This document shows positions 1 to 8,700 of a DNA stretch of 64,000 nt, piece by piece. Origin of the DNA: DATAPD01 sp036265385 (lineage in GTDB: Bacteria > Acidobacteriota > Terriglobia > Terriglobales > Acidobacteriaceae); assembly GCA_036265385.1 (NCBI GenBank), contig DATAPD010000002.1, positions 1 through 64,000 on the forward strand. Direction: 5' to 3'. A program made the position numbers and the translations under genes. Positions within the stretch are counted from its first letter, which is position 1. Each line of letters starts with the position of its first letter. A model generated the notes under the pieces. The model did not search any database and was not told the DNA's origin. It saw only the letters and a list, made by a program, of their open reading frames with translations.

Positions 1-70
1 GCCTCGAGCAGCTCACTCAAGTTGCAGAATTCTGGTCCAATTAATGCCTGCTGTCAAGACATTGATTATC

Positions 71-84
71 GGTTCCACAGAACC
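71..84 (-). terminator. weak hairpin after the cytochrome c peroxidase gene
   Basis: Arms GGTTC and GAACC enclose a 4-base loop, about 20 bases past the stop codon of the minus-strand gene. No T-run follows, so this may be a weak terminator or chance. Confidence 0.25.
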
Positions 85-102
85 ATAGATTTGTCCCGCT
101 CT

Positions 103-1392
103 TCACAAAGAGTTCATAAAGGCGATCAGGTCTGCCTTTTCCTGATCCGTTAGCAGCATTCCGAATCGCTGATCGTAGAAATTAAGCACCTGTTCCAGAG
201 TCGCCGCCGAGCCGTCGTGGAAGTAGGGCGCCCGCGCAGCTAACCCTCGCATACTTGGCACTTTGAACTTACCGATATCCGCACACTTCCCCGTTGCCAT
301 TGCCCGCCCCGGGTCGGAAGTGAACACCTGTGTTCCATCTGTGCACTGCAGAAGATAAGAGGGCAAATCGAATCGCGGCGTTGAGGTTCCAATGTTCATC
401 ATCGCGAAGCTGGAACTGCTTCCGACGTTAGGCGCGTTGTGGCATGTGCCACAGGTACCACTCACAGGATCTTGGCCACGCAGATCATTGAAACCTGCCA
501 CTCCCGTGATGCGGATGGGGCGATTGTTGAATAACATCTCCCCTCGCGCGATAGATCCCTGCTGATTAGCCTTTGCATTTCCACTTAGCCCGGTCCATCG
601 CGGATAAAGTGCGAACACGTTCACGCCATCGGGATTGATACCGGGGAAGAAGGTTTGCTGCGAGAGGTTGGTCGGCCCGCCGTCTGCACCTCGTGCGGTC
701 AGGCTGCCCGCAATACTATCGTCGGACTGCGCCGTGAACAAAGAGGTCTCGAGGCTCACAATCTGCTGCAGTTGCCCCGCAGTCGGAGGCGCCGCAGGAA
801 CGGCATGTACAGCCGCGGCATTTCCAGCCTGGGTGGTTAAATCAGGCTCGCGGCCGTCCCACATGATCGCTGGGAGAAAGCGCAAGCTTGTGCTGGGCAG
901 AGGCCTGCGATAGAGAGAGAGTTGTGTGTCGGTCGTCGCAGAGCATTCGTAGGGATCATTATTTACTGACACCGTGAATTCCGCGCCTGTGGGAACAGGA
1001 AGGGATATGCGGATCAATCCCTTACTGAGCAAGAGGCCATATGTCTGCGCTGGTGTTTTGGAAGGATCCGCTGTTGGACAATTTGCACCGTCGAGGAGCT
1101 GAAAGATAGGGTCAAGGGGTGACCGTTGCTTCAGATGCTCGACGGAAACACTCCAGCCATCGCTGGGCGCGTGGCAAGTCACACAACTTCTCCCATTCCC
1201 ATTCGTACCCAAGGGTTGAAAGAAAGCGTTGGAAAGATCTATCGATCCCTGGGTGCTATATGTCTTTAGGGTTCCCGTAGGATCCGAGTAGGGTTGAAGG
1301 TTCTTGATGGAATTGGCCGCAAACAGCGTCAGGATGAAAGAAGACCCAATCAGCAAGAATGAAACCGCAGTGACACGACTGCCATGACTCAT
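103..1392 (-). CDS. dihaem cytochrome c peroxidase family protein
   Basis: A 429-residue exported protein of the CcpA/MauG dihaem peroxidase family, expected to reduce peroxide or act in electron transfer outside the cytoplasmic membrane. A hydrophobic N-terminal segment serves as signal or anchor. Two c-type haem motifs are visible: SCVTCH near residue 70 and CGTCH near residue 315. The C-terminal block around the sequence PYFHDGSAATLEQVLNFY is characteristic of the family. The start at 1392 is chosen over the longer 1410 start because GGAG lies 7 bases upstream of it. The gene stands alone on the minus strand, next to lhgO in the same direction with about 200 bases between. The true substrate cannot be told from sequence. 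Confidence 0.85.
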   Translation of the reverse strand: MSHGSRVTAVSFLLIGSSFILTLFAANSIKNLQPYSDPTGTLKTYSTQGSIDLSNAFFQPLGTNGNGRSCVTCHAPSDGWSVSVEHLKQRSPLDPIFQLLDGANCPTADPSKTPAQTYGLLLSKGLIRISLPVPTGAEFTVSVNNDPYECSATTDTQLSLYRRPLPSTSLRFLPAIMWDGREPDLTTQAGNAAAVHAVPAAPPTAGQLQQIVSLETSLFTAQSDDSIAGSLTARGADGGPTNLSQQTFFPGINPDGVNVFALYPRWTGLSGNAKANQQGSIARGEMLFNNRPIRITGVAGFNDLRGQDPVSGTCGTCHNAPNVGSSSSFAMMNIGTSTPRFDLPSYLLQCTDGTQVFTSDPGRAMATGKCADIGKFKVPSMRGLAARAPYFHDGSAATLEQVLNFYDQRFGMLLTDQEKADLIAFMNSL

Positions 1393-1601
1393 CTGGATGC
1401 TCCACCACATTAATCGGATAGCTCCGGGCCGAGTCCGGAGAAAGCCGAAGGTTTGAAGTGCTGAAGGCCTGAGGAGGGGAGATTCTGCCGGGCCTTCGAG
1501 CCCGTCCCAAGCTGGAGAGAATTTTGTCCCGAATTTCGTGAAGTGTCAACGTGCAAGACTTTGCAGACCCCGCGCGGCATCTCCGACAAGACCAATGGGC
1601 C

Positions 1602-2819
1602 TCAATTGGTAAAACCGAACTCCTGTTTTGCAATCTTTACGATCTCCCGCCCGATGCTGAGCGACGCAGTGGCTGCGGGCGAAGGCACGTTGTAGACCTG
1701 GAGCACGTTGCCCGAGCGCACGAAACAAAAATCATTCACGAGGCTGCCATCTCGTTGTACGGCCTGCGCTCGAACGCCAGAGCCAGCCGCGATGAGGTCT
1801 GAGCTCTGAATTTCCGGGACAAGCCGCTGCAGTGAGGACACGAAGGCTGCTTTGTTGAGAGACCGATACAGTTCTTCCACCCCATAGCGCCAGTTCTTAT
1901 AAGCCAGTCGCCAAAAGCCAGGGAATGAAATCATTTCGAGAACATCAACGAGGCTGACATCACTCCATCGATAACCCTCACGTTTGAAAGCGAGAACTGC
2001 ATTGGGCCCGGCATCGACACCGCCCTGAATGCGACGCGTAAAGTGAACGCCTAAGAAGGGAAATCTTGGATCCGGAGCGGGATAAATAAGGTTCTTTACC
2101 AGATACTGCTTTTCAGGTACCAAGTCGTAGTATTCGCCGCGGAAGGGCACGATTGACGTGCTCGTTTGATCGCCTGTGAGTCGGCCGATGCGGTCGCTGT
2201 GAAGTCCAGCGCAATTGATAACGAAACGCGTTTCGAAGTCATCCTGGTTCGTTCTCAGAATGACTGTGTTCGTACGACGGTCAATGGCGGTAACTTTCAT
2301 CCCCGTTCGGACGGATCCACCGCTTTGAGCTATAAGTTCTGCATATTTTTCGCATACCGCGACATAGTCCGTGATGCCGCTCGACGGGATCCGCAGAGCG
2401 CCGAGGCCGGCACAATGAGGCTCGTATTCTCGAATCTGATCAGCACTGAGCATTTGAACGCCTGGCAGACCGTTCGCCCGTGCACGATCGAGAAGAACCT
2501 GGATTCTCGGCAATTCTTCCGGTTGAGTGGCCACAATCAGCTTTCCGCAGATCTTGTGCGGGATCCCATGTTCCTCGCAAAAAGCAACCATGGCGCTGGC
2601 TCCTTCGACGCAGAGCTTCGCTTTAAGTGATCCCGGCTTGTAGTAGATTCCCGAATGAATGACTCCGCTGTTATGACCGCTCTGATGCCGAGCGACGCCC
2701 CCCTCTTTCTCGATCAAAAGTACCCGTAAATGAGGGAAGGCTTGGGTCAGGTGTAAGGCGGTGGAAAGCCCCACGATGCCACCGCCGATCACGGCGAAGT
2801 CGTATCTTCCTTCAGGCAT
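1602..2819 (-). CDS. lhgO: L-2-hydroxyglutarate oxidase
   Basis: A 405-residue FAD-dependent oxidase of the DAO fold. LhgO proteins oxidise L-2-hydroxyglutarate to 2-oxoglutarate and pass electrons to the membrane quinone pool. The N-terminal dinucleotide motif VIGGGIVGLSTALHL and the family signature HSGIYYKPGSLKAKLC, just after a HQSGHNSG block, are clear. The reading frame is open to 2888, but homologues begin close to the FAD motif, so the ATG at 2819 is preferred. No Shine-Dalgarno sequence is visible at either start. The gene begins about 70 bases beyond the terminator of the upstream ASH-repeat gene, so it is probably transcribed separately. The family assignment is secure; physiological substrate specificity is inferred. 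Confidence 0.9.
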   Translation of the reverse strand: MPEGRYDFAVIGGGIVGLSTALHLTQAFPHLRVLLIEKEGGVARHQSGHNSGVIHSGIYYKPGSLKAKLCVEGASAMVAFCEEHGIPHKICGKLIVATQPEELPRIQVLLDRARANGLPGVQMLSADQIREYEPHCAGLGALRIPSSGITDYVAVCEKYAELIAQSGGSVRTGMKVTAIDRRTNTVILRTNQDDFETRFVINCAGLHSDRIGRLTGDQTSTSIVPFRGEYYDLVPEKQYLVKNLIYPAPDPRFPFLGVHFTRRIQGGVDAGPNAVLAFKREGYRWSDVSLVDVLEMISFPGFWRLAYKNWRYGVEELYRSLNKAAFVSSLQRLVPEIQSSDLIAAGSGVRAQAVQRDGSLVNDFCFVRSGNVLQVYNVPSPAATASLSIGREIVKIAKQEFGFTN

Positions 2820-2888
2820 GCATTCAGTGTACGAGGAGGAGTTGATCCTCTTCTGTGATGCATAGACCTGAAAAGGTGATTGATACAC

Positions 2889-2921
2889 AAAAATAGCCGC
2901 ACTCCCGGAGAAGAGTGCGGC
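2889..2921 (-). terminator. rho-independent terminator of the 3-repeat ASH gene
   Basis: A perfect 9-bp stem (GCCGCACTC/GAGTGCGGC) with an 8-base loop. On the minus strand it is followed at once by TATTTTTG. It lies 25 bases past the stop at 2946, so it ends transcription of that gene. Confidence 0.88.
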
Positions 2922-2945
2922 CTGAACGCTTCAGATTCACGGAGG

Positions 2946-4226
2946 TTACGGAGAAGGAATGATTGCCTTCACCTGGTTCGAAAAGCCGCTCTGTGATCCG
3001 CCGCCATCGACTGCTGTAACCACATAGAAGTAGGTCTTGCCGGCAAGCACAGAGCCATCCACGAAGTTCGTGCTCGACTCGAGAGCAGAATTGATTTTGC
3101 TGTACGGCCCTCCAGAGGTCGTTCCGCGGTAGACGTTGTAACCCACAACCGCAGAGGAGGTACTGGCGACCCAATTCAAGCTGACCGAGTGCGAGGATGC
3201 GGCTGCTCCGCTTCCGGTCAGAGATTCAGAAACTGTTGCGCCGCTACCAGTCGTGAATTTGAGACTTGCAGTCGCAGTGCCGCTCGATTGTGGCTTGAAG
3301 GTCACTGTGTAGGACTTGCTTTGTCCGGCAGAAAGCGAGAACGGGAATGAAAGCCCGGAGAGCACGAATTCACTGGTGCTGGACGCCCCAGAGGAAACGG
3401 TGACGCCGGATGTGCCGGCGGTGATCGCTCCGGTCATGCTCTTAGTGGTGCCCACCGTAACGGTGCCGAAGTTGAGCGTGCTTGGCGAGGCCGAGAGTGA
3501 TCCGGAGGTACCTCCTGTTCCACTCAATTTGACCACGGCATTGTTCAGGCTTGAAGTCACGGTGATGCTGCCGCTGACGCTGCCCGTCACCGTCGGAGCG
3601 AACTTAGTGGTGAAGGTCACGCTCTGACCTCCGCTCAACGTCATCGGTAAGGTCAATCCCGAGAAACTGAAGCCGGCCCCCGTGATCGATGAAGATTTCA
3701 GCTGAATACTTGTCGTGCCGGTATTCTTGATGCTTGCCGTCTGCGTCGTGCTGCTGCCCACTGTTACTGTTCCGTAGCTGATGGAAGATGGGTTGGGTGA
3801 GATCCCTCCCGAAGTCGTGCCCGTCCCAGAAACTGAGATGAGAAGGCCGACGGAAGACTTATTATTCAAGACATAGATAGATCCGCTCACGCTGCCGGTG
3901 GCCGTGGGTTTGAACACAATGGCCATTGTCTTAAATTCGCTGGGAGCCAGCGTAACCGGAGGCACTGGAAGGGTCACGTGAAATCCCGCGGCTTTGATGT
4001 TATAGCCGTTGATCGTCAACGAACTGGACCCCTTGTTCGTGAGCGTGAGCCACATCTTCTTCGACGTGCCGACAGCAACGCTGCCGAAACTTAAGCTGCA
4101 CGGGTTGCATTTCAGCTGCTGGGAAGTCGCAGTCTGAGCGCTGGAAATATTGGGAAAAACCAGACACAGCACTAGAACCAAAGCTGGGACCCAGGGCTGG
4201 AGCGATTGGGGGAATCGAACTCTCAT
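2946..4226 (-). CDS. secreted choice-of-anchor D (ASH) repeat protein with C-terminal FN3 domain
   Basis: A 426-residue exported protein with a signal peptide of about 30 residues that ends near SSAQT. Three ASH/choice-of-anchor D repeats of about 100 residues follow; each opens with a SFGxVxVG-like block (SFGSVAVGTS, SYGTVTVGSS, NFGTVTVGTT). A fibronectin type III domain closes the protein (SVSLNWVAS...GYNVYRG...FYVVTAVDGG). No enzymatic motif is present, so a cell-surface structural or adhesive role is the usual guess. It is a close paralogue of the 9-repeat protein upstream: the C-terminal FN3 domains align almost end to end, and both genes share a leader motif. A strong terminator follows. 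Confidence 0.85.
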   Translation of the reverse strand: MRVRFPQSLQPWVPALVLVLCLVFPNISSAQTATSQQLKCNPCSLSFGSVAVGTSKKMWLTLTNKGSSSLTINGYNIKAAGFHVTLPVPPVTLAPSEFKTMAIVFKPTATGSVSGSIYVLNNKSSVGLLISVSGTGTTSGGISPNPSSISYGTVTVGSSTTQTASIKNTGTTSIQLKSSSITGAGFSFSGLTLPMTLSGGQSVTFTTKFAPTVTGSVSGSITVTSSLNNAVVKLSGTGGTSGSLSASPSTLNFGTVTVGTTKSMTGAITAGTSGVTVSSGASSTSEFVLSGLSFPFSLSAGQSKSYTVTFKPQSSGTATASLKFTTGSGATVSESLTGSGAAASSHSVSLNWVASTSSAVVGYNVYRGTTSGGPYSKINSALESSTNFVDGSVLAGKTYFYVVTAVDGGGSQSGFSNQVKAIIPSP

Positions 4227-4250
4227 GGTCCAGCTAGTGTTCCCGATTTG

Positions 4251-4321
4251 GGCCTAGCCGCGAACGTCACAGATGGTCATCCTGACGCTCAGGGGGATGC
4301 AAACCTTTGTGTAAGGTGTCC
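4251..4321 (-). promoter_or_regulatory. conserved leader, copy B (upstream of the 3-repeat ASH gene)
   Basis: On the minus strand this leader carries, in order, GGACACCTT (4321-4313), TCTGTGAC (4273-4266) and TAGGCC (4256-4251), 25 bases before the ATG. The same three blocks in the same order and at similar spacing precede the 9-repeat paralogue (7649-7714). A small hairpin, CCTGA-GCG-TCAGG, lies between the first two blocks. It may be a structured 5' leader, a riboswitch-like element or a duplicated promoter. No known RNA family was recognised. Confidence 0.5.
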
Positions 4322-4346
4322 TACTTAGCCCTGTAGACTCCTGATC

Positions 4347-7300
4347 TTACGGCGATGGAACGATTGCCTTGGCTTCGTTCGAGTAGGCGCTCTCTGTTCC
4401 GCTTCCGTCCACTGCTGTCACGACATAGAAGTAGGTCGTTCCGGCCGCGACTGTGCTGTCCGTGAATGTCGTATCCACGTTCAACGACGAGTTGATCTTG
4501 GTATAGGGGCCACCAGTCTTGGTCGCACGATAGATGTTGTAGCCGACTACGCCCGAGCCGCTACTTCCCGCCCAAGCTAAGTCGACTGAGTGTGAGGCGG
4601 GTGCTGTAGCGCTTCCAGCCACGGCGATCTGTGTTGGACTGTTCGTTGCGTTGCTCGTAAACGTTAATGTCCCACTTGCCGAACCGCTCGATGTCGGAGT
4701 GAAAGTGACCGTGAACGAGACACTCGAACCGGCCCCTACGTTCACTGGGAAGCTGATGCCGCTCACTTTGAATTCTGAACTATCCGAGCTGACGCCCGTT
4801 ACTTGTACAGCAGAGCCGCTCGCCGACAAACTCGCAGACTTCGACGCGCTCGCACCCACGGTCACGCTGCCGAAGCTCAAACTGGTTGGGTTTGCCGCAA
4901 GCTGTCCCGGTGTCGTTCCCGTGCCAGACAAGCCGATTCCGAGCGAAGGATTGCTGGCGTTCGAAGTTAACGTCAGCGTACCGCTTGCGCTGCCGCCTGA
5001 AGCTGGCGCGAATTGCACAGTGAAAGTTACGCTCTGTCCCGCCGACAAGGTCGTTGGCAGTGAAAGTCCACTGACATCGAATGCGCCCGCACTCGAGCTG
5101 GCTCCCGAAATCGTGACGTCACTTCCACCCGAATTAGTTACGGTCTCCGACTTCGACGTGCTGTTCCCAACCTGAACGGAACCAAATGATAGGCTAGTCG
5201 GATTAGCCGACAGAGTACCGGCCGAAGCGCCCGAACCATTCAGTGGAATCGTCAAAGATGGGTTTGAGCCGTCCGAAGTGATGCTTAAATTCCCGCTCGC
5301 GCTGCCGCTTGCAGACGGAGCGAACTTCACGGTGAAACTGGCAGTCTGACCGGCCGTGAGTGTGACGGGCAGTGTCAATCCAGTGATCGAGAAGCCACTG
5401 CCAGACGCGCTGGCAGCTGTGATCTTGAGACTCGACCCGCCCGAGTTGGTCAGGGTTTGAGTCATCGACTTGCTGCTGCCGACCGATACGCTGCCAAAAC
5501 TCATCGAGGACGGGCTTGCACTGACCGAACCATCTGCCACGCCCGTTGCGCTCAACGGTACATTCAGAGTCGGATTCGTGCCGTCTGAGGTGATCGAAAG
5601 ATTGCCTGTTGCCGATCCGCTCGATGAGGGCGTGAACTTCACGCTGAAACTTGTACTCTGACCAGCACTCAAGGTGACTGGTAGGCTGATGCCACTCACG
5701 CTAAAGCCCGTACCGGAGGCGGCCGCGCCCGTAATTTTGAGATTCGATCCGCCCGAGTTGGTCAAGGTCTGCGTTGTCGTTTGTGAGCTACCCACCACCA
5801 CGGAGCCGAAAGCAATCGATGTCGGGCTTGCAGTGACCGATCCATCAGCAATGGCGTTCCCGCTGAGCGGAATCGTAAGATTAGGATTGGAGCCGTCTGA
5901 TGTGATCGTGACCGATCCGTTCGCACTTCCCGTTGAGGAAGGGGCGAACTTTACACTGAAACTGACGCTCTGGCCCGAATTCAAAGTGGTCGGCAGAGTT
6001 AATCCACTGATGCTGAATCCGGCTCCGGCTGTGGTCGCCGCGGAAATCTTCAGACTTGAACCACCAGAATTTGTCAGCGTTTCCGAAACAGTCTGGTTGT
6101 TTCCAACGACCAGCGTGCCGAAATTAACGCTTGAAGGATTGGCGGTCAGCGCTCCATCAGCAACAGCGTTGCCGCTCAGTGGAATCATAAGCGTCGGATT
6201 GGAACCATCCGACGAGATTGTGAGCGAGCCGCTCGGGCTTCCCACCGCGCTTGGGCTGAACTTCACATTGATAGAGGCGCTCTGCCCTGGGTTCAGAGTG
6301 ACCGGGAGAGCTAAGCCGCTTACTGAAAAGCCGGCGCCGGTTGTCGCGGCCGACGAAATTGTGACACTCGAGCCTCCGGTATTAGTCAGCGTGTCCGCCA
6401 CGGTCTGACTAGTACCAACTACCACCGTCCCAAAGCTGATGGACGAGGGGGCCGAATTTATTCCGCCATCCGTGACACCCGTACCGGCCAAAGGAATTGC
6501 GAGGCTTGGATTCGATCCGTCGGAGGTAATCGTCACACTTCCGGTATCGCTTCCCGCTGAGCTCGGCTTGTATTTAACAGTGAAATTCTGGCTCTGACCG
6601 GCGCCCAAAGTGAGCGGCAGAGAAAGGCCGCTGATACTGAAATCTGAACCGGCAACATTCGCGGCAGATAAAGTTACGTTACTGCCACCGGAATTCGTGA
6701 TCGTGGCGGAAGTCGATTGCGTTACACCGATCTGAACCTTCCCAAAGCTCACACTGGACGGAGTAGCAGTGACTGCACCGTCCGCGATACCGGTTCCGGA
6801 TGCCGGAATGGTGAGAGTTGGGTTGCTGGCGTCCGAAGTCACAATGAATGACCCGGTGCGGGCTCCCGCGCTCGTCGGCGAAAAGCGTGTGTTGAAGGAA
6901 ACGCTTTGTCCGGCTGCCAGCGTGATCGGCGCACTGACGCCATTCACCGAGAACCCGCTTCCGCTTGCCGAGATTGCAGAAATCGTGATCGTCGAGGTGC
7001 CGGGATTAGTGAGGGTTTCCTGAATGGAGCTTGTTGTCCCAGTTTGAATGCTGCCAAAGCTCAAAGTACCTGCGCTCGCACTGAGGCTGCCCGGTGTTGC
7101 TCCCATTCCCTCCAGTGGTAGCGCGATCGGGTCTGTTTGCCCGGTGCTGATCGTCAATGCTCCAGACTGCTTTCCGCTACTCTTCGGCGCGAAAGCGATT
7201 TTGAAAGACACACTTTGGCCAGGAGAGAGAGTTATGGGCAGCGTGATGCCCTGTACGCTGAAGCTGCTCGAGGAGGAACTGATCTGCAGGATCGTAATCG

Positions 7301-7598
7301 TGTTGGGTAACGGAGCTAATCCGCCGGTGCTGGCGGCCGCAGGCATCACGTTTGTGACTGTCTGGGTGAATGTTTTGGTTTTGCCTACTGAGACGCTACC
7401 GAAGCTGACATTTGGCTGCGCAAAAGACAGGGCGGTCGAAGATGGCGGGGTGCTAAGGCCGAGACAGCCCGTCATGACGACGGCTGTCAATAGAGTGATT
7501 GCTGCAGCAAGTTTCCATCTCAGACCCGACGTTCGCACTTGCGACCTCGTTGCGCCGTCCTGCTCGGCGAGATTTACGGACGACATCCCCGCCTGCAT
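4347..7598 (-). CDS. large choice-of-anchor D (ASH) repeat lipoprotein with C-terminal FN3 domain
   Basis: About 1083 residues. The N-terminal hydrophobic segment ends in VVMTGCLG, a plausible lipobox, so the protein is probably lipid-anchored. Nine ASH/choice-of-anchor D repeats of about 100 residues follow, recognisable by SFGSVSVG/SFGTVVVG/NFGTLVVG blocks and by NPSLTIPLSG-type closings. An FN3 domain (GYNIYRATKTGGPYTKINSS) forms the C-terminus. The ATG at 7598 is preferred to 7748 because the longer frame adds about 50 residues of non-signal sequence; 7586 is equally possible. It is a paralogue of the next gene downstream, from which it differs mainly in repeat number. Function is unknown; a surface or adhesion role is inferred. 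The repeats create long spurious open frames on the other strand. Confidence 0.82.
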   Translation of the reverse strand: MQAGMSSVNLAEQDGATRSQVRTSGLRWKLAAAITLLTAVVMTGCLGLSTPPSSTALSFAQPNVSFGSVSVGKTKTFTQTVTNVMPAAASTGGLAPLPNTITILQISSSSSSFSVQGITLPITLSPGQSVSFKIAFAPKSSGKQSGALTISTGQTDPIALPLEGMGATPGSLSASAGTLSFGSIQTGTTSSIQETLTNPGTSTITISAISASGSGFSVNGVSAPITLAAGQSVSFNTRFSPTSAGARTGSFIVTSDASNPTLTIPASGTGIADGAVTATPSSVSFGKVQIGVTQSTSATITNSGGSNVTLSAANVAGSDFSISGLSLPLTLGAGQSQNFTVKYKPSSAGSDTGSVTITSDGSNPSLAIPLAGTGVTDGGINSAPSSISFGTVVVGTSQTVADTLTNTGGSSVTISSAATTGAGFSVSGLALPVTLNPGQSASINVKFSPSAVGSPSGSLTISSDGSNPTLMIPLSGNAVADGALTANPSSVNFGTLVVGNNQTVSETLTNSGGSSLKISAATTAGAGFSISGLTLPTTLNSGQSVSFSVKFAPSSTGSANGSVTITSDGSNPNLTIPLSGNAIADGSVTASPTSIAFGSVVVGSSQTTTQTLTNSGGSNLKITGAAASGTGFSVSGISLPVTLSAGQSTSFSVKFTPSSSGSATGNLSITSDGTNPTLNVPLSATGVADGSVSASPSSMSFGSVSVGSSKSMTQTLTNSGGSSLKITAASASGSGFSITGLTLPVTLTAGQTASFTVKFAPSASGSASGNLSITSDGSNPSLTIPLNGSGASAGTLSANPTSLSFGSVQVGNSTSKSETVTNSGGSDVTISGASSSAGAFDVSGLSLPTTLSAGQSVTFTVQFAPASGGSASGTLTLTSNASNPSLGIGLSGTGTTPGQLAANPTSLSFGSVTVGASASKSASLSASGSAVQVTGVSSDSSEFKVSGISFPVNVGAGSSVSFTVTFTPTSSGSASGTLTFTSNATNSPTQIAVAGSATAPASHSVDLAWAGSSGSGVVGYNIYRATKTGGPYTKINSSLNVDTTFTDSTVAAGTTYFYVVTAVDGSGTESAYSNEAKAIVPSP

Positions 7599-7648
7599 CT
7601 GAATCTGTTTGATTGGGGGAATGCTGATGGATTGTGCCTTAGTCCTAC

Positions 7649-7714
7649 GGCCTAACGGCAGGTCACAGAAGTACATGTGGGACAGTGACTTCCGGTGCTT
7701 TCGCAAGGTGTCCC
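7649..7714 (-). promoter_or_regulatory. conserved leader, copy A (upstream of the 9-repeat ASH gene)
   Basis: The minus strand reads GGGACACCTT (7714-7705), TCTGTGAC region (7669-7662) and TAGGCC (7654-7649), matching copy B block by block. Spacings are 35 and 7 bases here against 39 and 9 bases there. An AGTCAC...GTGACCT pairing can form around the middle block. Confidence 0.5.
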
Positions 7715-7883
7715 TTCGGTCATTTTTTGCGCAGCCCTTTCGGGTCAAACTCCGTGCTGGTCGCGCCTTTTGGTCGGAAAAGCTACGTTGGAAGCGTCGG
7801 CCACTGGGTGCGACTTTGATCCTGTTCTTAACTGGATCGCATTACCTCAGTGACCGTTTTCCACAGATTTTCCTAAAGCTCCC

Positions 7884-8639
7884 ATGGGTGTGTTTGATTT
7901 CGCTATCCTCAGCATGATGAGATCTCGTTCTGCCCGACGTGTTGGTCTCAGTCGAGCACTCTCGAAGCTCGGCTACTGCTCGCGAGCCCGGGCCGCCGAA
8001 CTCGCTCGCGCTGGATCCGTTCATGTGAATGGCGTACTTCGTCGCGATCCTGAAACGCCAGTTTCTTTGGAATTCGATCGTCTGAGTGTGGACGGGAAGT
8101 CGGTTGCCGAACCGCTGAAGACGTATTGGATGATGAACAAACCGCGTGGCATCGTGACCACCATGTCGGATGAAAAGGGGCGAGCCTGTGTTTCCGATCT
8201 CCTTCCATCAAGTCCGTGGGTCGGGCCGGTAGGACGACTTGATAAAGCCAGCGAAGGATTGCTTTTGCTGACAAATGACTCGGAATGGGGAGCCAGGATC
8301 ACCGACCCGGAATCGCACGTTGCGAAAACCTACCATGTACAGATTGCAGCTCACGTAGACGAAGGCATGTTGCGCGTCCTCACGCAGGGAGTGCGCATCG
8401 GAGATTCATTGTGGCGCCTGAAACATGTCTCAGTTCTCAGGACGGGCGTAAAAAGCACGTGGTTGAAAATTCAGCTCGATGAAGGAAAAAACCGTCAAAT
8501 CCGGCGCATCTTCGACGCGCTACACATCGGGGTATCGCGACTAGTTCGAGTTGCTATCGGTTCAGTGCAACTCGGGAACTTGCCAAAGGGAAAGATCCGT
8601 TCTCTCACTCCACAGGAAATTGGTGAGTTGCGTGGGTGA
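7884..8639 (+). CDS. RsuA/RluB/RluE-family pseudouridine synthase
   Basis: A 16S or 23S rRNA pseudouridine synthase of the RsuA family, about 240-251 residues. It has an N-terminal S4 RNA-binding domain (LSKLGYCSRARAAELARAG, near residues 25-45). The catalytic motif GRLDKASEGLLLLTND contains the nucleophilic Asp, and the family block EGKNRQIRR lies near residue 205. Three in-frame ATGs (7884, 7914, 7917) are possible; none has a clear ribosome site, and the S4 domain starts just after the later two. The family members modify different rRNA positions and the sequence alone does not decide between them. The gene is single and not clearly linked to its neighbours. Confidence 0.9.
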   Translation: MGVFDFAILSMMRSRSARRVGLSRALSKLGYCSRARAAELARAGSVHVNGVLRRDPETPVSLEFDRLSVDGKSVAEPLKTYWMMNKPRGIVTTMSDEKGRACVSDLLPSSPWVGPVGRLDKASEGLLLLTNDSEWGARITDPESHVAKTYHVQIAAHVDEGMLRVLTQGVRIGDSLWRLKHVSVLRTGVKSTWLKIQLDEGKNRQIRRIFDALHIGVSRLVRVAIGSVQLGNLPKGKIRSLTPQEIGELRG

Positions 8640-8700
8640 GGAACTGATTTACTGGATGAAAAGCGTAATGTTATGATCGCCGCACTCCAGAAAGCTATCA

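Noticed and set aside
4251..4321. c-di-GMP (GEMM) riboswitch upstream of the ASH genes
   Set aside because: The characteristic GEMM core sequences are not present; only the general layout suggests a structured RNA.
4651..7602. Long plus-strand open frames opposite the ASH-repeat gene
   Set aside because: They are antisense to a clear repeat protein and arise from the repeated codon pattern; none shows a domain.
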